Assembly (NCBI GenBank): GCA_964016885.1
Contig: OZ024742.1
Coordinates: 122,364,196 to 122,428,195 of the forward strand
Reading direction: 5' to 3'
Origin: Eledone cirrhosa
Lineage: Eukaryota > Mollusca > Cephalopoda > Octopoda > Eledonidae
DNA length: 64,000 bases
Positions 47,440-58,480 of the stretch are shown piece by piece (the stretch's first letter is position 1; every line of letters begins with the position of its first letter). The notes beneath the pieces were generated by a model. It searched no databases and was not told where the DNA came from. It saw nothing but the letters and a program-made list of their open reading frames with translations. The position numbers were made by a program, and so were the translations under genes.

Positions 47440-48430
47440 ACGAAATATATATATATATTTATATATATGTGGTATATATATATGCGGAGTGATAGTGGGA
47501 CCAAGAGAGACAGAAGGAGATAAAATCCCTAGTTGCAAAGATGAAAGCAATGTCAGAGGAAAATAAATGTAAGAGGAGTTAGGATGAGAGAAAAAATAAT
47601 AGAGAATGAGAGCGGCTGTAAAAAAGAAAGTAAAATAATGAAAACAGAAAAACTAATTAGAGGAAATGAGAAAAAGAACAGATATATACACATGATAAAT
47701 AGGCTGTAGTAGTTTGGTTGAAGAAACAATTAAGCAGATAGACAAACACAAATCAGAAAAAACAAAATGGATGTAGCGTGGATGAATCCAACATATAAGA
47801 GAGAAAGAGGAAAAACCCGATAACCATAAACAGTGACGACACATATATAAGACAGAAATGAACTACTGAATAGAAAGAAGAATAAATGAATTTTAAGAAG
47901 AATGACACAGGAGAAGTTAGCATTAAAATAAATCACGAGTTAAATCATCATAAACCTTTATGTAAGTTAGCTTATAAGATAAATAAAAGTACTGACGAAC
48001 AACCTATTACACACGCCTAAAACCATAAAACAACTTTACAAACACTATATATTGAAACAGGAATTCTTCCAGAAAAGAACGAACGATAGTTTAGTGCAAA
48101 ACAGTTTTACAAATTGCCAACCTTAATTTACTATTGAAAATCTGTTTGAAAACATTCAATTTCATCCTGGCATTATTCAGAAAATATCTTTTATTTTTTA
48201 TTTACATTTATATTTTTGATATTTTTCATACCAATTCAAATTGCCTTTCAGCTAATTCTGAATTAATCATTTAGGTTCAGATGTTTAGTAACATTTGTGA
48301 CCTTGTAACTGCTAGAGAAACCAAAATATATTCAGTGGAAAGACTTCATTTTAAATATTCTTTCCTCCTGATTTACAAAAAAAGAAAAAAAAACAGAATT
48401 CGGAGACATACACACAAGCACGCGAACGTA
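47440..48430. other. unassigned AT-rich DNA
   Basis: No feature recognised. Confidence 0.45.
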
Positions 48431-48436
48431 CATAAT

Positions 48437-48487
48437 GTATATATCTATATCTATATATATGTATGTGTGTGTGTTGGGGGGGGGGCT
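48437..48487. repeat. TA/GT/poly-G tract
   Basis: Short TA and GT runs followed by ten or so consecutive G residues. Confidence 0.85.
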
Positions 48488-49049
48488 GTTTATACATAAG
48501 TGTGTAATGGTTTTCCTGTTGCATTGCGGAATATTAATATAATTGTGATATCGAGTCACCAAGAAGGCGTCGTGGGTGTGAAAAATTTGGTGGTTGTAAA
48601 TTGCTTTATATGACAACATTTCAACCAGTATCTCCTGACAGGGGTTATAATGTAGGCTACGTGTATCGCTAGTGAATGGATGCGTAATTGTTGTTTAGAA
48701 TAGGACCTGCTAGTAGCCTATATTAGCCAATACGTTAGCAATTTAGGTAGGTTGTTGATGCCTTCTGTGGCTCGATTGATTTGATCAGTTTTTTCTACGT
48801 ATGGTTTCAGACAGATCAGGCGATGACTCTACAGCCGCATGCCCTAAGCAGTTGTATATTTTATGTATTGCGTCTACGAAGCTTTTGATATGAGAAATAT
48901 AAAGGGCCTTGGCGGAGTATTAGCAAAATTATTAGGGCATCGAATAAAATGCTAAACTAGGTTCAAATTCTTTAAGAGTACATGTAATCAACTTTCTCCC
49001 TCCCAACAAATTGTTGGACTTGAGTCTAATTTGGGAACCATTACTAAAG

Positions 49050-49240
49050 GTGATGGTTTGGCAGAATTAGTTAAGCAGCACATAAAAGGCCAATGCATTA
49101 TCTGTTCTGGATATTTACATTCTGAAGTCAACTTTGCCTTTCATCCATCCAATCTATAAAATAATCCATCCAATCTATAAAATAACGGATAAGCCAAGTA
49201 CTGGGTTGAATTAAGTACTTATGCCCTTTATTGACCTTTT
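49050..49240 (+). mobile_element. diverged tRNA-headed SINE with internal duplication
   Basis: GGTTTGGCAGAATTAGTTAA, then CTGAAGTCAACTTTGCCTTT, CATCCATCC and AAGTACTGGGTTGAATTAAG follow the general SINE plan (head, GCCTTTCATCC, AAGTAC). An ~23-base block (ATCCATCCAATCTATAAAAT) is tandemly doubled at ~49144-49190. Confidence 0.45.
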
Positions 49241-49547
49241 GTCTTAGATATATATCAATATGGGCAAGATGTAAATTTCCTTATTTTCCCGATTTTAAGT
49301 AGGGATAGTAGCTCTGTCTAAACAATATTTAGAAAATTCCTGTGCGCCATTTTTCTAATAGCGTAACTGTTATCATTGTTTAATACATATGTATCTATAC
49401 ACTTGCATCGATTTAGTAAAGTGCGTATTTGCTTTTATAAGCCTTTCTGTGACAATATACATCCTACATGTAATGGCAAAGACATTTTCTACAATTTAGT
49501 AACCCGTATTTTGTAGTGTAATTGATTGAGATCGCATTATACTGATG

Positions 49548-49745
49548 GTGAAGGCACGTTACCTGGTTGTAATGTGTTGGACTTACGATCATAATGTCGT
49601 GGGTTCTATTTCTTGACTGGGTTGCGTTCATTTCACGTTGATCCAGTATTCTCAGCTGAAAATGATTACCAGCTGGGGTTTGGGGGTTTTAACACTGCGA
49701 TGGACTACGGAAAACGGGATTAGCTCCGGTGTTATGAGCATCCGG
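49548..49745 (+). mobile_element. tRNA-derived SINE, family B, longest copy
   Basis: Head GTTGTAATGTGTTGGACTTA, B box GTGGGTTCTATTTC, then TTTCACGTTGATCCAGTATT and AAATGATTACCAGCTGGGG ... CTGCGATGGACTAC. The last part resembles a central domain shared by several invertebrate SINEs. Confidence 0.65.
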
Positions 49746-49749
49746 ACAC

Positions 49750-50080
49750 GAGACAGTCAATAATGATTTTACTGATGTGGATTATACTGATGAAGCTTCA
49801 GATTCTTCATGCTATATGACTAGTATATAAGTACCAATTCATTTTACATTCTCCTCTGGTTTTAGCAATATTTCCAGTATAAAGTTTGTGCAGATAGATT
49901 TTGCATTCTATTTTTATTCCCTATTTCGGTATTTTCTTGTGAAAAATTAAGATTTGCTTTTAGTGCAGTGTTTAAGCAACATTTACACACGGCTTTCAGC
50001 CCAAGACATTTGAGTAGTTGCTGTTTTTATTCTAAGTGAATTCCGTCCATTTACTTTTGCCAAATATTGGCAATGAAGGA
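49750..50080. other. unassigned DNA
   Basis: No feature recognised. Confidence 0.4.
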
Positions 50081-50085
50081 GCTAA

Positions 50086-50128
50086 AACGTCTAAAACACC
50101 ATAGTTTTATTATGGTGTTTTAGACGTT
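50086..50128. repeat. perfect 18-bp hairpin, 7-nt loop
   Basis: AACGTCTAAAACACCATA and its exact complement TATGGTGTTTTAGACGTT are separated by GTTTTAT. Confidence 0.9.
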
Positions 50129-50517
50129 CGTTTTTATTATAAGTAGCAATATATCACCGAAGGATTGAACACTGTATTCGCTTGTGCTACCTTCCTGGCA
50201 ATATCATTGATTAAATGTCCTCAAACATTCACTTAACATAAGTTAGGAGTCACAGAGTAAAAGCTAATTTTTATTTTAGTAGTGAAGACTCATAATGGTA
50301 AATCGGTAATGTAGAAGTAAAGAAGAATTTGTACAGAGAAGAGACGTGATTGTAATCATAACAAAACAAAGAACATTTCTTTAGACACACACACACATAG
50401 AAGCATACACAATTAACAGAAACACGTAAAAACATACTGACACAAGGTACACGTAGACACATTATTATGCAAGCATACACACACTCACACATATATGTAC
50501 GTGCATATGTTGGTGGC

Positions 50518-50522
<5 letters not shown>

Positions 50523-50602
<80 letters not shown>
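50523..50602. repeat. (GA)n array
   Basis: About 39 uninterrupted GA units. Confidence 0.97.
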
Positions 50603-50604
<2 letters not shown>

Positions 50605-50606
<2 letters not shown>

Positions 50607-51685
50607 TCTTTTACGAAGAAGTGTGTTTCAGTTGTGCAAGCGGTTAGAATTCCACTGACAAGTTGTTTCAGGGAGCTCGAATATATAATAGTTTTTCTAG
50701 CTGAATGAATTAGAGCAACAGGAAATAAAGTGTCAAGCGCAAGGACACGAAGAGTCCGTCTGGGAATTGAACATAAAACGCTATGTTTGTGAGCACAACA
50801 TCCTAAATACAACTCTTTACACCAGCACACATACAAGCATGCATACATATATACATTTCTATATATATATATTCATATATATAGACATACATAAATAAAA
50901 TAGTCTAGTGATAACGGGGCATTTAAACATATTAAAGGGAAAAAAACATTAGCATGGGCACACATATGGGCCGAGCCCATACCTTTTGTTTGCCGGACAC
51001 GTACGCAACCATTACGTCAGTGTGTCTATAGATATATAAAACACTTGTATAAAATTGAGAAGTGGGTTTTGTAGACATGATGTCGGACGAAAAACAACAT
51101 TTGAAAGGGTGAATGAAGTGAAAAGCACCGACTTCATCCAATAGTACGTTTATATATATATATACATATATATATAGGTGCAATATCATGTGCCGGTAAA
51201 TTACCCTAATACATCGATGCAGCTGGAAGTGAAATGATAGGATATTTTAATAATTGTTCGCATGTCATGATTTCCGGCTGGTTTTTGCTTTTCTATAAAG
51301 GAAATATAATTTTCCATTGGCACAAGTCGCCTACGAAGTTCCGAGATTTTCTCCGAAAACATGTATACTTGTGATCAGGTAAATTCAAGCAATTGACTTT
51401 ATTGCACTAATTTTATTTTATCGGTGCACAGTGTTATATTTGAGAATGAATAGGTAGAATCGGGTTTATTCATTCGTAGAGAGAGAATTAACATATATGA
51501 TGTGGGAGGATTTACTTCTGCTAGCACAAACTTAATTATATATGTACAGAAGTAGAAACGAAAAATAGCATGAACTACAGTTGTTTTTCGATACAAGTTG
51601 CTATTGATCTTATCAGAAATCTACCTAAAAACAATATAATTCTCTATAGGAATATAGAAATATATATATAGCCTTGATCTAAAGA
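50605..51685. other. unassigned DNA
   Basis: No feature recognised apart from short (TA)n runs. Confidence 0.45.
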
Positions 51686-51689
51686 AATT

Positions 51690-52086
51690 TAGGGGTTAAT
51701 TCTTGGCGAAAGTAAGTTAGCTTGACATCAATGCATATTATTTCGTAAGAGAAGATAGATTTTTATCCATTTCATGTGATATCGTTATTTTTGTTAAACA
51801 TGCAAGAAGCCATGTTACGTAAGATCATTGGGTGTGAGAGAAACACTCCAAAAACAGGAGATAATTTTTCAGAACATCTGGTAACTTTATTAAGTTTAAT
51901 GGTGGTTTTAATAATTGTTTCTACCTTTGGCAGAAGGCCAGCAATTTTCCCACTGGTACTTTATTTTATCGACCCCGCGAGGATGAAAGGCAAAGTTAAC
52001 CTCAGCGGGATTTGAACTCAGACCATAGAGGGCTGTAACTCTTTGCTGCAAAGCCTGGCGTCCGACCCTCTACCGATACTGCCAAT
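51690..52086 (+). repeat. ~400-bp duplicated segment, copy 1 (contains a SINE)
   Basis: AGGGGTTAATTCTTGGCGAA onward, with its SINE, matches 54530-54938 with few differences. About 218 bases are non-SINE DNA. Confidence 0.88.
51908..52086 (-). mobile_element. SINE family A inside duplication copy 1
   Basis: Minus strand. CCCACTGGTAC replaces the longer CCCAGTGTATTACTGGTAC of the other copy, a short deletion between ACTG-like repeats. Confidence 0.9.
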
Positions 52087-52089
52087 CAA

Positions 52090-52935
52090 TAATGAGCAGA
52101 AAATAGAAGTTTGTTTGTAACACTTGTCATAGACCTGAATGTTATAAATATCCTATATCTCCCACAATAGTGTGTTATAATCCTTTAAATATATATTGAA
52201 TGAGTGGCACTTAATGAAGGATAGGAATTGAGGAACTGTAGAAATGTATACAAGACAAACTTTGCCGTTTTTACTCATAGGTGATGGCACGACACGAGTT
52301 AGTCTTTTTATGTACGGTAATTTAGATTTGTTAGATTCACATGGAACACAATCGGGAGCTGAGTAAATCTTTGATGTTGCGATCCTTAAAGATGGGCTGT
52401 GAGTTGGATTATTTGTCGAGGTGTTAGATTTCATAATATTTTGTTAAATAATTATATTTATGATAATTATATTTATCTTATGACGAAAACATTACCAGTG
52501 GCAGTTGACAAATAGGGCAACATTCACACCAGCGCACATCGTTTAAATTGCCCACAAATGCTCACATCTTATTAGGCATTATTTAATAAAATTCAACTAC
52601 CCATAAAGTGATATTTTGTACACTAAGTGCATGAATAATCTCATCATTTGAGTGAAGATCAACACGATGCATTATATATGGAAACATTAAGTTATGTGAA
52701 TCAATTATGATAAAGAGACCGTTTATATCAACGTTTTCCCTTAGAAATAACTTTTGTCACGGTGATCCAATATTAATGATAATTTGCATTGGCCAAATTC
52801 GTCTCTGAATAAGTTACGAAGTCCAATTGTTTACTTCTACTTAAGATATAAGCATTCATTACAGAATCCTAAATGGAAAACATTCAATGGTGCTAAATCG
52901 AAAGCATTCAATATATGAGTTGGACACCCGCAATG
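52090..52935. other. unassigned DNA
   Basis: No feature recognised. Confidence 0.4.
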
Positions 52936-52942
52936 TTATATA

Positions 52943-53775
52943 ATGTCACATCTCTTGTTTATTATTTTCGTGAACAAGATTGACATGCGTAGCCGCTTTG
53001 GAAGTGATAGTACAACTGGCAAGTGTAGAATCAATTGTCTGAAATTTGCAGATGACATGGCGTTACTTAACTCGACGGTGATCTTGAAATTGCATTTGAT
53101 AGATTTGATGCTGAGTGCTGCATGGTTGCAATGAAAATCTCCTGCGAAAAGTGGGACACTCGTCCTCTCAAGGAAGCCTAGGCAGTGCACTCTACATGTG
53201 AACGCTGGCACACTGAAGCAGGTGGAGAAGTCCAAGTATCTCGGGGTCATGTTCAAGATTGATGGAAGCCAGGTAGCTAAATTAAATGCAAGAATTGCAG
53301 GAGCTGGTGCAGTAATGCACAACCTTCAGCATTCGGTAACCAGGAGAAGGGAGGTAAGTGTAAAAGCCAAACTCCCTATCTTCAATTCAATATTCCTGCC
53401 AACCTTCACCTATGGTCATGAATCTTGTGTAATGAACGAAAGAATACGATCGCGAATACAAGCGGCCAAAATGAGGTTCTTCACAATGGTTTTTGGAGTA
53501 ACGTTACTCAATAGGGTGCATAACTCGGAGATCAGCCGCTACTTCTCCGATTTGAGAGTTCACAGCTCCGATACAATGGTCACATGGTTAGAATGTCTTA
53601 GGAAAGAATTACTGGACTTCTTTCACGAGAAAACCAAGTGGCAGGAGATCCAGGGGCAAGATGGTTGTATAACATCCATGAGCTTGGTTGGTCTCACTTG
53701 GGGATCCAGCCGCATCGGTTGGAGTTGTTTACTTCTGACAGGACCCCCTTTGAAGGAGTGTTTGAGGAGTCTCAA
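52943..53775 (+). pseudogene. LINE ORF2 3' half (FADD RT palm to C-terminus)
   Basis: The frame at 52943 holds INCLKFADDMALLNSTV, the catalytic FADD box. After a shift near 53134, 53198 onward reads QVEKSKYLGVMFKIDG, NARIAGAGAVMHNLQHSVTR, KLPIFNSIFLPTFTYGHES, IRSRIQAAKMRFFTMVFGVT and NRVHNSEISRYF. This order (KYLGV-F, INxRIxxAxAVM, YGHE-WVM, R-RIQAAEM-FLRRV, VRSSxIRxxL) is well known from a widespread animal LINE group. A last piece in another frame (ELGWSHLGIQPHRLELFTSD) gives the C-terminus. The same family appears at 58097-58459 on the minus strand. Confidence 0.75.
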
Positions 53776-53901
53776 GAAGAAGAAGAAGAAGAAGAAGAAG
53801 AAGAAGAAGAAGAAGAAGAAGAAGAAGAAGAAGAAGAAGAAGAAGAAGAAGAAGAAGAAGAAGAAGAAGAAGAAGAAGAAGAAGAAGAAGAAGAAGAAGA
53901 A

Positions 53902-53999
<98 letters not shown>
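53776..53999. repeat. (GAA)n(TAA)n array at LINE 3' end
   Basis: About 43 GAA units to ~53904, then about 31 TAA units. The poly-Lys/Asn and poly-Glu frames are artefacts of the array. Confidence 0.97.
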
Positions 54000-54000
<1 letters not shown>

Positions 54001-54296
54001 AATTATTGGTTGCATTAGTGTTTCATTCTACTGTATATAATAGGAAATAACCAATGGATCTTTATGCAATAAATGACAGTTGAATTATTGGCAAAATAGA
54101 TGAAAACACAGACACACTGTCTGCTTGCAATATTTTTTCGATAGATTTATAGCATCTGAAACAATCATTATGAATTTAGATACAATATGAGAAAACATGA
54201 TGTTTCTGCAGCACAACAGGCCGTTGTAGTAAGAATGCAATGAGGTGGATGGAAATTGAAAGGAAGACCGCGATATATAGATGTATATATATATAT

Positions 54297-54376
54297 AATT
54301 TTCCTATTACATCAAATCTACATTTTCCGCATAGACGTGTTTTCGCAAAATGTACTATTGATGTAATAAGAAAATT
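54297..54376. repeat. 30-bp inverted repeat beside (TA)n
   Basis: The left arm 54297-54326 and right arm 54347-54376 are complementary except for about three positions, with a 20-base loop (CCGCATAGACGTGTTTTCGC). (TA)n abuts the left side. Confidence 0.85.
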
Positions 54377-54482
54377 CATGTAATACTACTCGTCCCCCAG
54401 TCTGTGTGCTCTACCCAATTTGGATATTTATTACCAAATTGAACTGCACTATCTCTCTCTCTCTTTCTCTATTATATATATA

Positions 54483-54530
54483 AAATTGTTTCTACTTTTG
54501 GCACAAGGCCAGTAATTATCCCAGTGTATT
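54483..54530 (-). mobile_element. SINE family A tail at duplication junction
   Basis: Only the 3' end (TTTCTACTTTTGGCACAAGG ... CCCAGTGTATT) is present. It switches abruptly to AGGGGTTAATTC of the duplicated segment. Confidence 0.85.
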
Positions 54531-54938
54531 AGGGGTTAATTCTTGGCGAAAGTAAGTTAGCTTGACATCAATGCATATTATTTCGTAAGAGAAGATAGAT
54601 TTTTATCCATTTCATGTGATATCGTTATTTCTGTTAAACATGCAAGAAGCCATGTTACGTAAGATCATTGGGTGTGAGAGAAACACTCCAAAAACAGGAG
54701 ATAATGTTTCAGAACATCTGGTAATTTTATTAAGTTTAATGGTGGTTTTAATAATTGTTTCTACCTTTGGCACAAGGCCAGCAATTTTCCCAGTGTATTA
54801 CTGGTACTTTATTTTATCGACCCCGTAAGGATGAAAGGCAAAGTTAACCTCAGCGGGATTTGAACTCAGACCATAGAGGGCCGTAACTCTTTGCTGCAAA
54901 GCCTGGCGTCCGACCCTCTACCGATACTGCCAATCCAC
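54530..54938 (+). repeat. ~400-bp duplicated segment, copy 2
   Basis: Second copy of 51690-52086, same orientation, 2.8 kb away. Both duplicate edges lie in SINE sequence. Confidence 0.88.
54752..54938 (-). mobile_element. SINE family A inside duplication copy 2
   Basis: Full-length minus-strand copy including the tRNA-like head to CCAATCCACG. Confidence 0.92.
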
Positions 54939-55184
54939 GAATAAACGAAAGATAGTTACTTTAGATCATTTCTATTTTATTATACATATTTTGAAGATGC
55001 AAAGCTTATGCATTACATAATCCAAAATATGTTCTCGTCAGACAAACTACATAGGAGATGCAGGGTTCTTTTGATATACTGGCGGTAAAATGAGCTGGAC
55101 AGATCAGTGACAACCAAGCATATGATTAGAAAAAAAATATGTATGTATGTATGTATGTAAGTATCTATGTATGTATATTATATC

Positions 55185-55798
55185 GGGTCACTCTTGAGTG
55201 CTACTAGTAACATGTAACCCAGTATAGCCCGTAGCATGGTCGGGTCGTCGCCGACTAAACCGGCAACCGCACCAAGTTGACTTGATGGGGAGGGTTATTT
55301 TGGACACCCTGCGTGAAAAAAAACAAAACCTGTCAAAGGGCGAAGAACTCATAAGAGTCAATGGTCATCCCAAAATGTGTAAAAGTGTAATTTACACATG
55401 TACATATGTATGTATATGTATATGCATGTGTTCATGTATATGCATATGCGCGGTGACATAGACATAGTCGACCTGGATACCCGATTGCGTGGTTACACCA
55501 CTGGGAATGAAGGACCGCCAGCCTTTGTCAGGGCATTCTTCTAGGAGAAGGCAACCCAGGAAACTTGGATAACTCCCACATAAAACCTATGACTCAGTAG
55601 TTACCGATGATGTTGATGTTTTCTTCTTTTCGGTTGATAGCTACTGTCATTTAGAGAGTGGGATTGGCTCAGTGCATCCTCTTTACTCACTTTAAAATAA
55701 TGTTCACGCACAGGCAGTGCACGATAGAATTAATTAATCATTATTAATAATGGTATATCGTGCAATGGCCATACTCGATAACGAGGGGCCAGCCATCA
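55185..55798 (+). repeat. R-family repeat, diverged subfamily
   Basis: Begins GGGTCACTCTTGAGTGCTAC like the 12.9-kb inverted copy. It shares AAAACCTGTCAAAGGGCGAA and GATGATGTTGATGTTTTCTT with the others and ends ACGAGGGGCCAGCCATC. (ATGT)n flanks both ends, and an internal ATGT-rich block near 55400 is unique to this copy. Confidence 0.7.
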
Positions 55799-56290
55799 TG
55801 TATGTATGCATTTATGTATCTATAACTATATATAGCAGTTGAATTTCGTAAGAATTATCCAAAGTTGGTAGAGTTATCAATCCAAGGGACGAGTGTGTTC
55901 CTCTGTGTGTCCATGTGTATGTATCTCAGCATGACCGCAGTTTAATGACTGAAACAAGGAACATCATTTTGAATAGGAGAAAGTTGTGGTATACCTGATT
56001 TACGTTTATTTAATTTAAGGTTTAGATCAGTTTCACCACTTGTTTTTGTGCTGCTGTTGTTCCACTTACCCTCCTCTAAAGTACAGGGTCTCCGACCTCT
56101 CGACCATAAAGCAAATTGTACTGACTGACATGACACCAGTAGCAGACAGACGCCTGACCACTCACATATGTTATGATAATTTCTAAATATTATACTCTTC
56201 AGGACTAGTTATTTGTTATTTTTATTTATCTATGTTGACCAGAGGGATGCGCTACAAAGATTTCTTATATGTTTATTTTAATTCATTATT

Positions 56291-56473
56291 GATTGGCAGT
56301 ATCGGTAGAGGGTCGGACGCCATGCTTTGTAGCAAAGAGTTACGGCCCTTTATGGTCTGAGTTCAAATCCCGCCGAGGTTAACTTTGCCTTTCATCCTTA
56401 CGGGGTCGATAAAATAAAGTACCAGTAATACACTAAGATAATTGCTGGCCTTGCGTCAAAAGTAGAAACAATT
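56291..56473 (+). mobile_element. SINE family A, plus strand
   Basis: Full-length copy with an intact head (GATTGGCAGTATCGGTAG), B box GAGTTCAAATCCC and tail CTGGCCTTGCGTCAAAAGTA. Confidence 0.92.
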
Positions 56474-56479
56474 ATATGT

Positions 56480-57895
56480 TGGTATATGTTTTCTTATTGT
56501 TACAGTGCTATCTTGGTTGTGATTTGAGTGGTTCTTTGTTTTCTATCTCTTGTCAAAAAATGTCTGTTAACTTAAAAGATTGTCATCAAGATGTGTCCTG
56601 AAATTACAAATAATTTTTAAGTTGAATATATACAACAGTCAACGCTGCCGGATTAACTTCAGATAGAAATATGTGTGTTGTGTGATGGTTGCGATGAAAC
56701 AGATTTGTTTACAACTTTTATCTTTTCCTTAAATGACAGATTTCTGCTAGATGAGGGTGTCCACAGAACGTCTACTGACATTCCAGGAGATGGAATGGCA
56801 ATTTAGTGATATTAATTTTCGACCACGACCTATGGCTGTTCTCGAAGCCACTTAACCATAGATTGGTTAACGATCATGTGGATATTTTGCTAGTATTTCT
56901 TTAATCCCGCAGTATAGTAGAGAAGTATTTTCCAAGCACTTGTGATTGCGCTGGAATTAAACGTGATTTGAATGCAAAGCACAAAAGGAATGAATTGAAT
57001 AGTTATGCCATTCTAAATAGCTTACAGAATTTGACTCCTGCTTGTGTCGGTTTGACAGTTGATATCAGTATTGGTTTTGTCGTAATTTGTGCCAGGCATG
57101 ATCGTCAAAGCGAATTCCTACATGGTGAAAAGTATTTTATATATTCTAGTGTGAATACAGCTAAATTGCTCGATAAACATGTACATACAAAACATCTGTT
57201 ATTGAGCTATATTAAGACAGTTGTGTGTATGGATATGTGGATTTCGTATACACGACCTTGTCAATAAAGCAACACCTCTTTAAAATTCGGTATGAGCCTG
57301 TTTGAGATAACTTTATCAGATTATGGAGTTCATATAGTTGTGAGTCAATGCCGCGCATAAGTATCTATTAATGTTTCTCATTAGACATTCTGTAGCGGTG
57401 ATATTTCCCTGTCTTGAGCATGATATTTCAAGAATCAAATTGGTATAATTTGAAGGCTCTCGTTATACTTAGCAGAACTATTTGAATAAGACATCTATTA
57501 GATTTCATGAACCTATTTAGGCCGTCGTCTCATTATAGTTTTGATAATTTGGGTCAGTAAATTCTGTCCACTATACAGTACATATAAGCTGAAGTCATCC
57601 GTAACCTAACATCTGTCATGGTAGCTTGAATTCAATAATTTTGTGATACTACTGGTTCAGGAAAATATGTTGCCTTTGAAGTTTTATACACTCTACCGGG
57701 CGCCAAACCAGCAACTGCAGCTCCACCCTCAATTGTCATTTTATAGTCGTATTTGACATATATGATCCTAAATTGAGACATGTGCTAGACACCTTATCGT
57801 ATGATATATGTTTCTACCACTTTCAACAAATCATGACTAATTTTTTCTACCACCCTGTTCATATCATCTTCTCCTCCTCACCTCCCCTCCCCATC
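56480..57895. other. unassigned DNA with one orphan frame
   Basis: A 99-codon plus-strand frame at 56968-57267 has ordinary amino-acid composition but no domain I recognise and no splice context I can argue. Otherwise nothing. Confidence 0.4.
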
Positions 57896-58096
57896 AATCT
57901 TCGTATTATTATTTTTCTTTTTCTTCGCCCGCTTATTCTTGACAGGTTCGTGGGAGCAGAGTCTTCAAAATCTCCTTCCAGTGGGTCCAGTAAGAAACAA
58001 CCGTTTCCAACTTATACGGCTGCCCCCTGCCGCATGTGAGACAAACCAAGGTGATGCATGTTATCCAACCATCTTGCTTAGGGTCTAAACCTGGGT

Positions 58097-58459
58097 TTAG
58101 ACACTTTCCTGAGGTATTCGAAGCACATGACCATAGAAACGGCGCTGTGATTTTTCAATTCGAAGACGTAGCACCTCTACCTGGAGTAAATCTCTGATCA
58201 CCGAGCTACGCACTCTATCCTGTAACGTTACTCCAAAAGCTCTCCGGAGGAACCCCATTTCGGCCGCTTGTATCAGGATACCTGGTTCAGTATTAATTAC
58301 ATCCAACACTGTAGTGACTTCATCCGAGTCCCTAATGCGATTCAGTCCATAACATACTCTAGAACAACTCGAGGTGATTAGAATCGATTTAAATAGATAA
58401 AAAATCTTCGATAAATGTCTGGGACCCCTGGAAGCTACACAGCAAATTGCATAATGCAC
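58097..58459 (-). pseudogene. LINE ORF2 C-terminal fragment, same family as 53 kb
   Basis: The 120-codon minus-strand frame contains ILIQAAEMGFLRRAFGVTLQ, DRVRSSVIRDLLQVE and RIEKSQRRFYGHVLRIPQES. These parallel SRIQAAKMRFFTMVFGVTLL and the rest of the copy at 53.4 kb, with better-preserved residues (QAAEM, RSSVIR, RFYGHVLRIP). The segment before QAAEM carries extra unrelated residues. It ends beside (TA)n, next to the PLE at 58481. Confidence 0.72.
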
Positions 58460-58480
58460 ATGTAATATATATATATATAT

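Noticed and set aside
53638..54015. Poly-Lys, poly-Glu, poly-Asn and poly-Phe/Leu frames
   Set aside because: Translations of the (GAA)n(TAA)n array; only the first ~45 residues of the plus frames come from the LINE.
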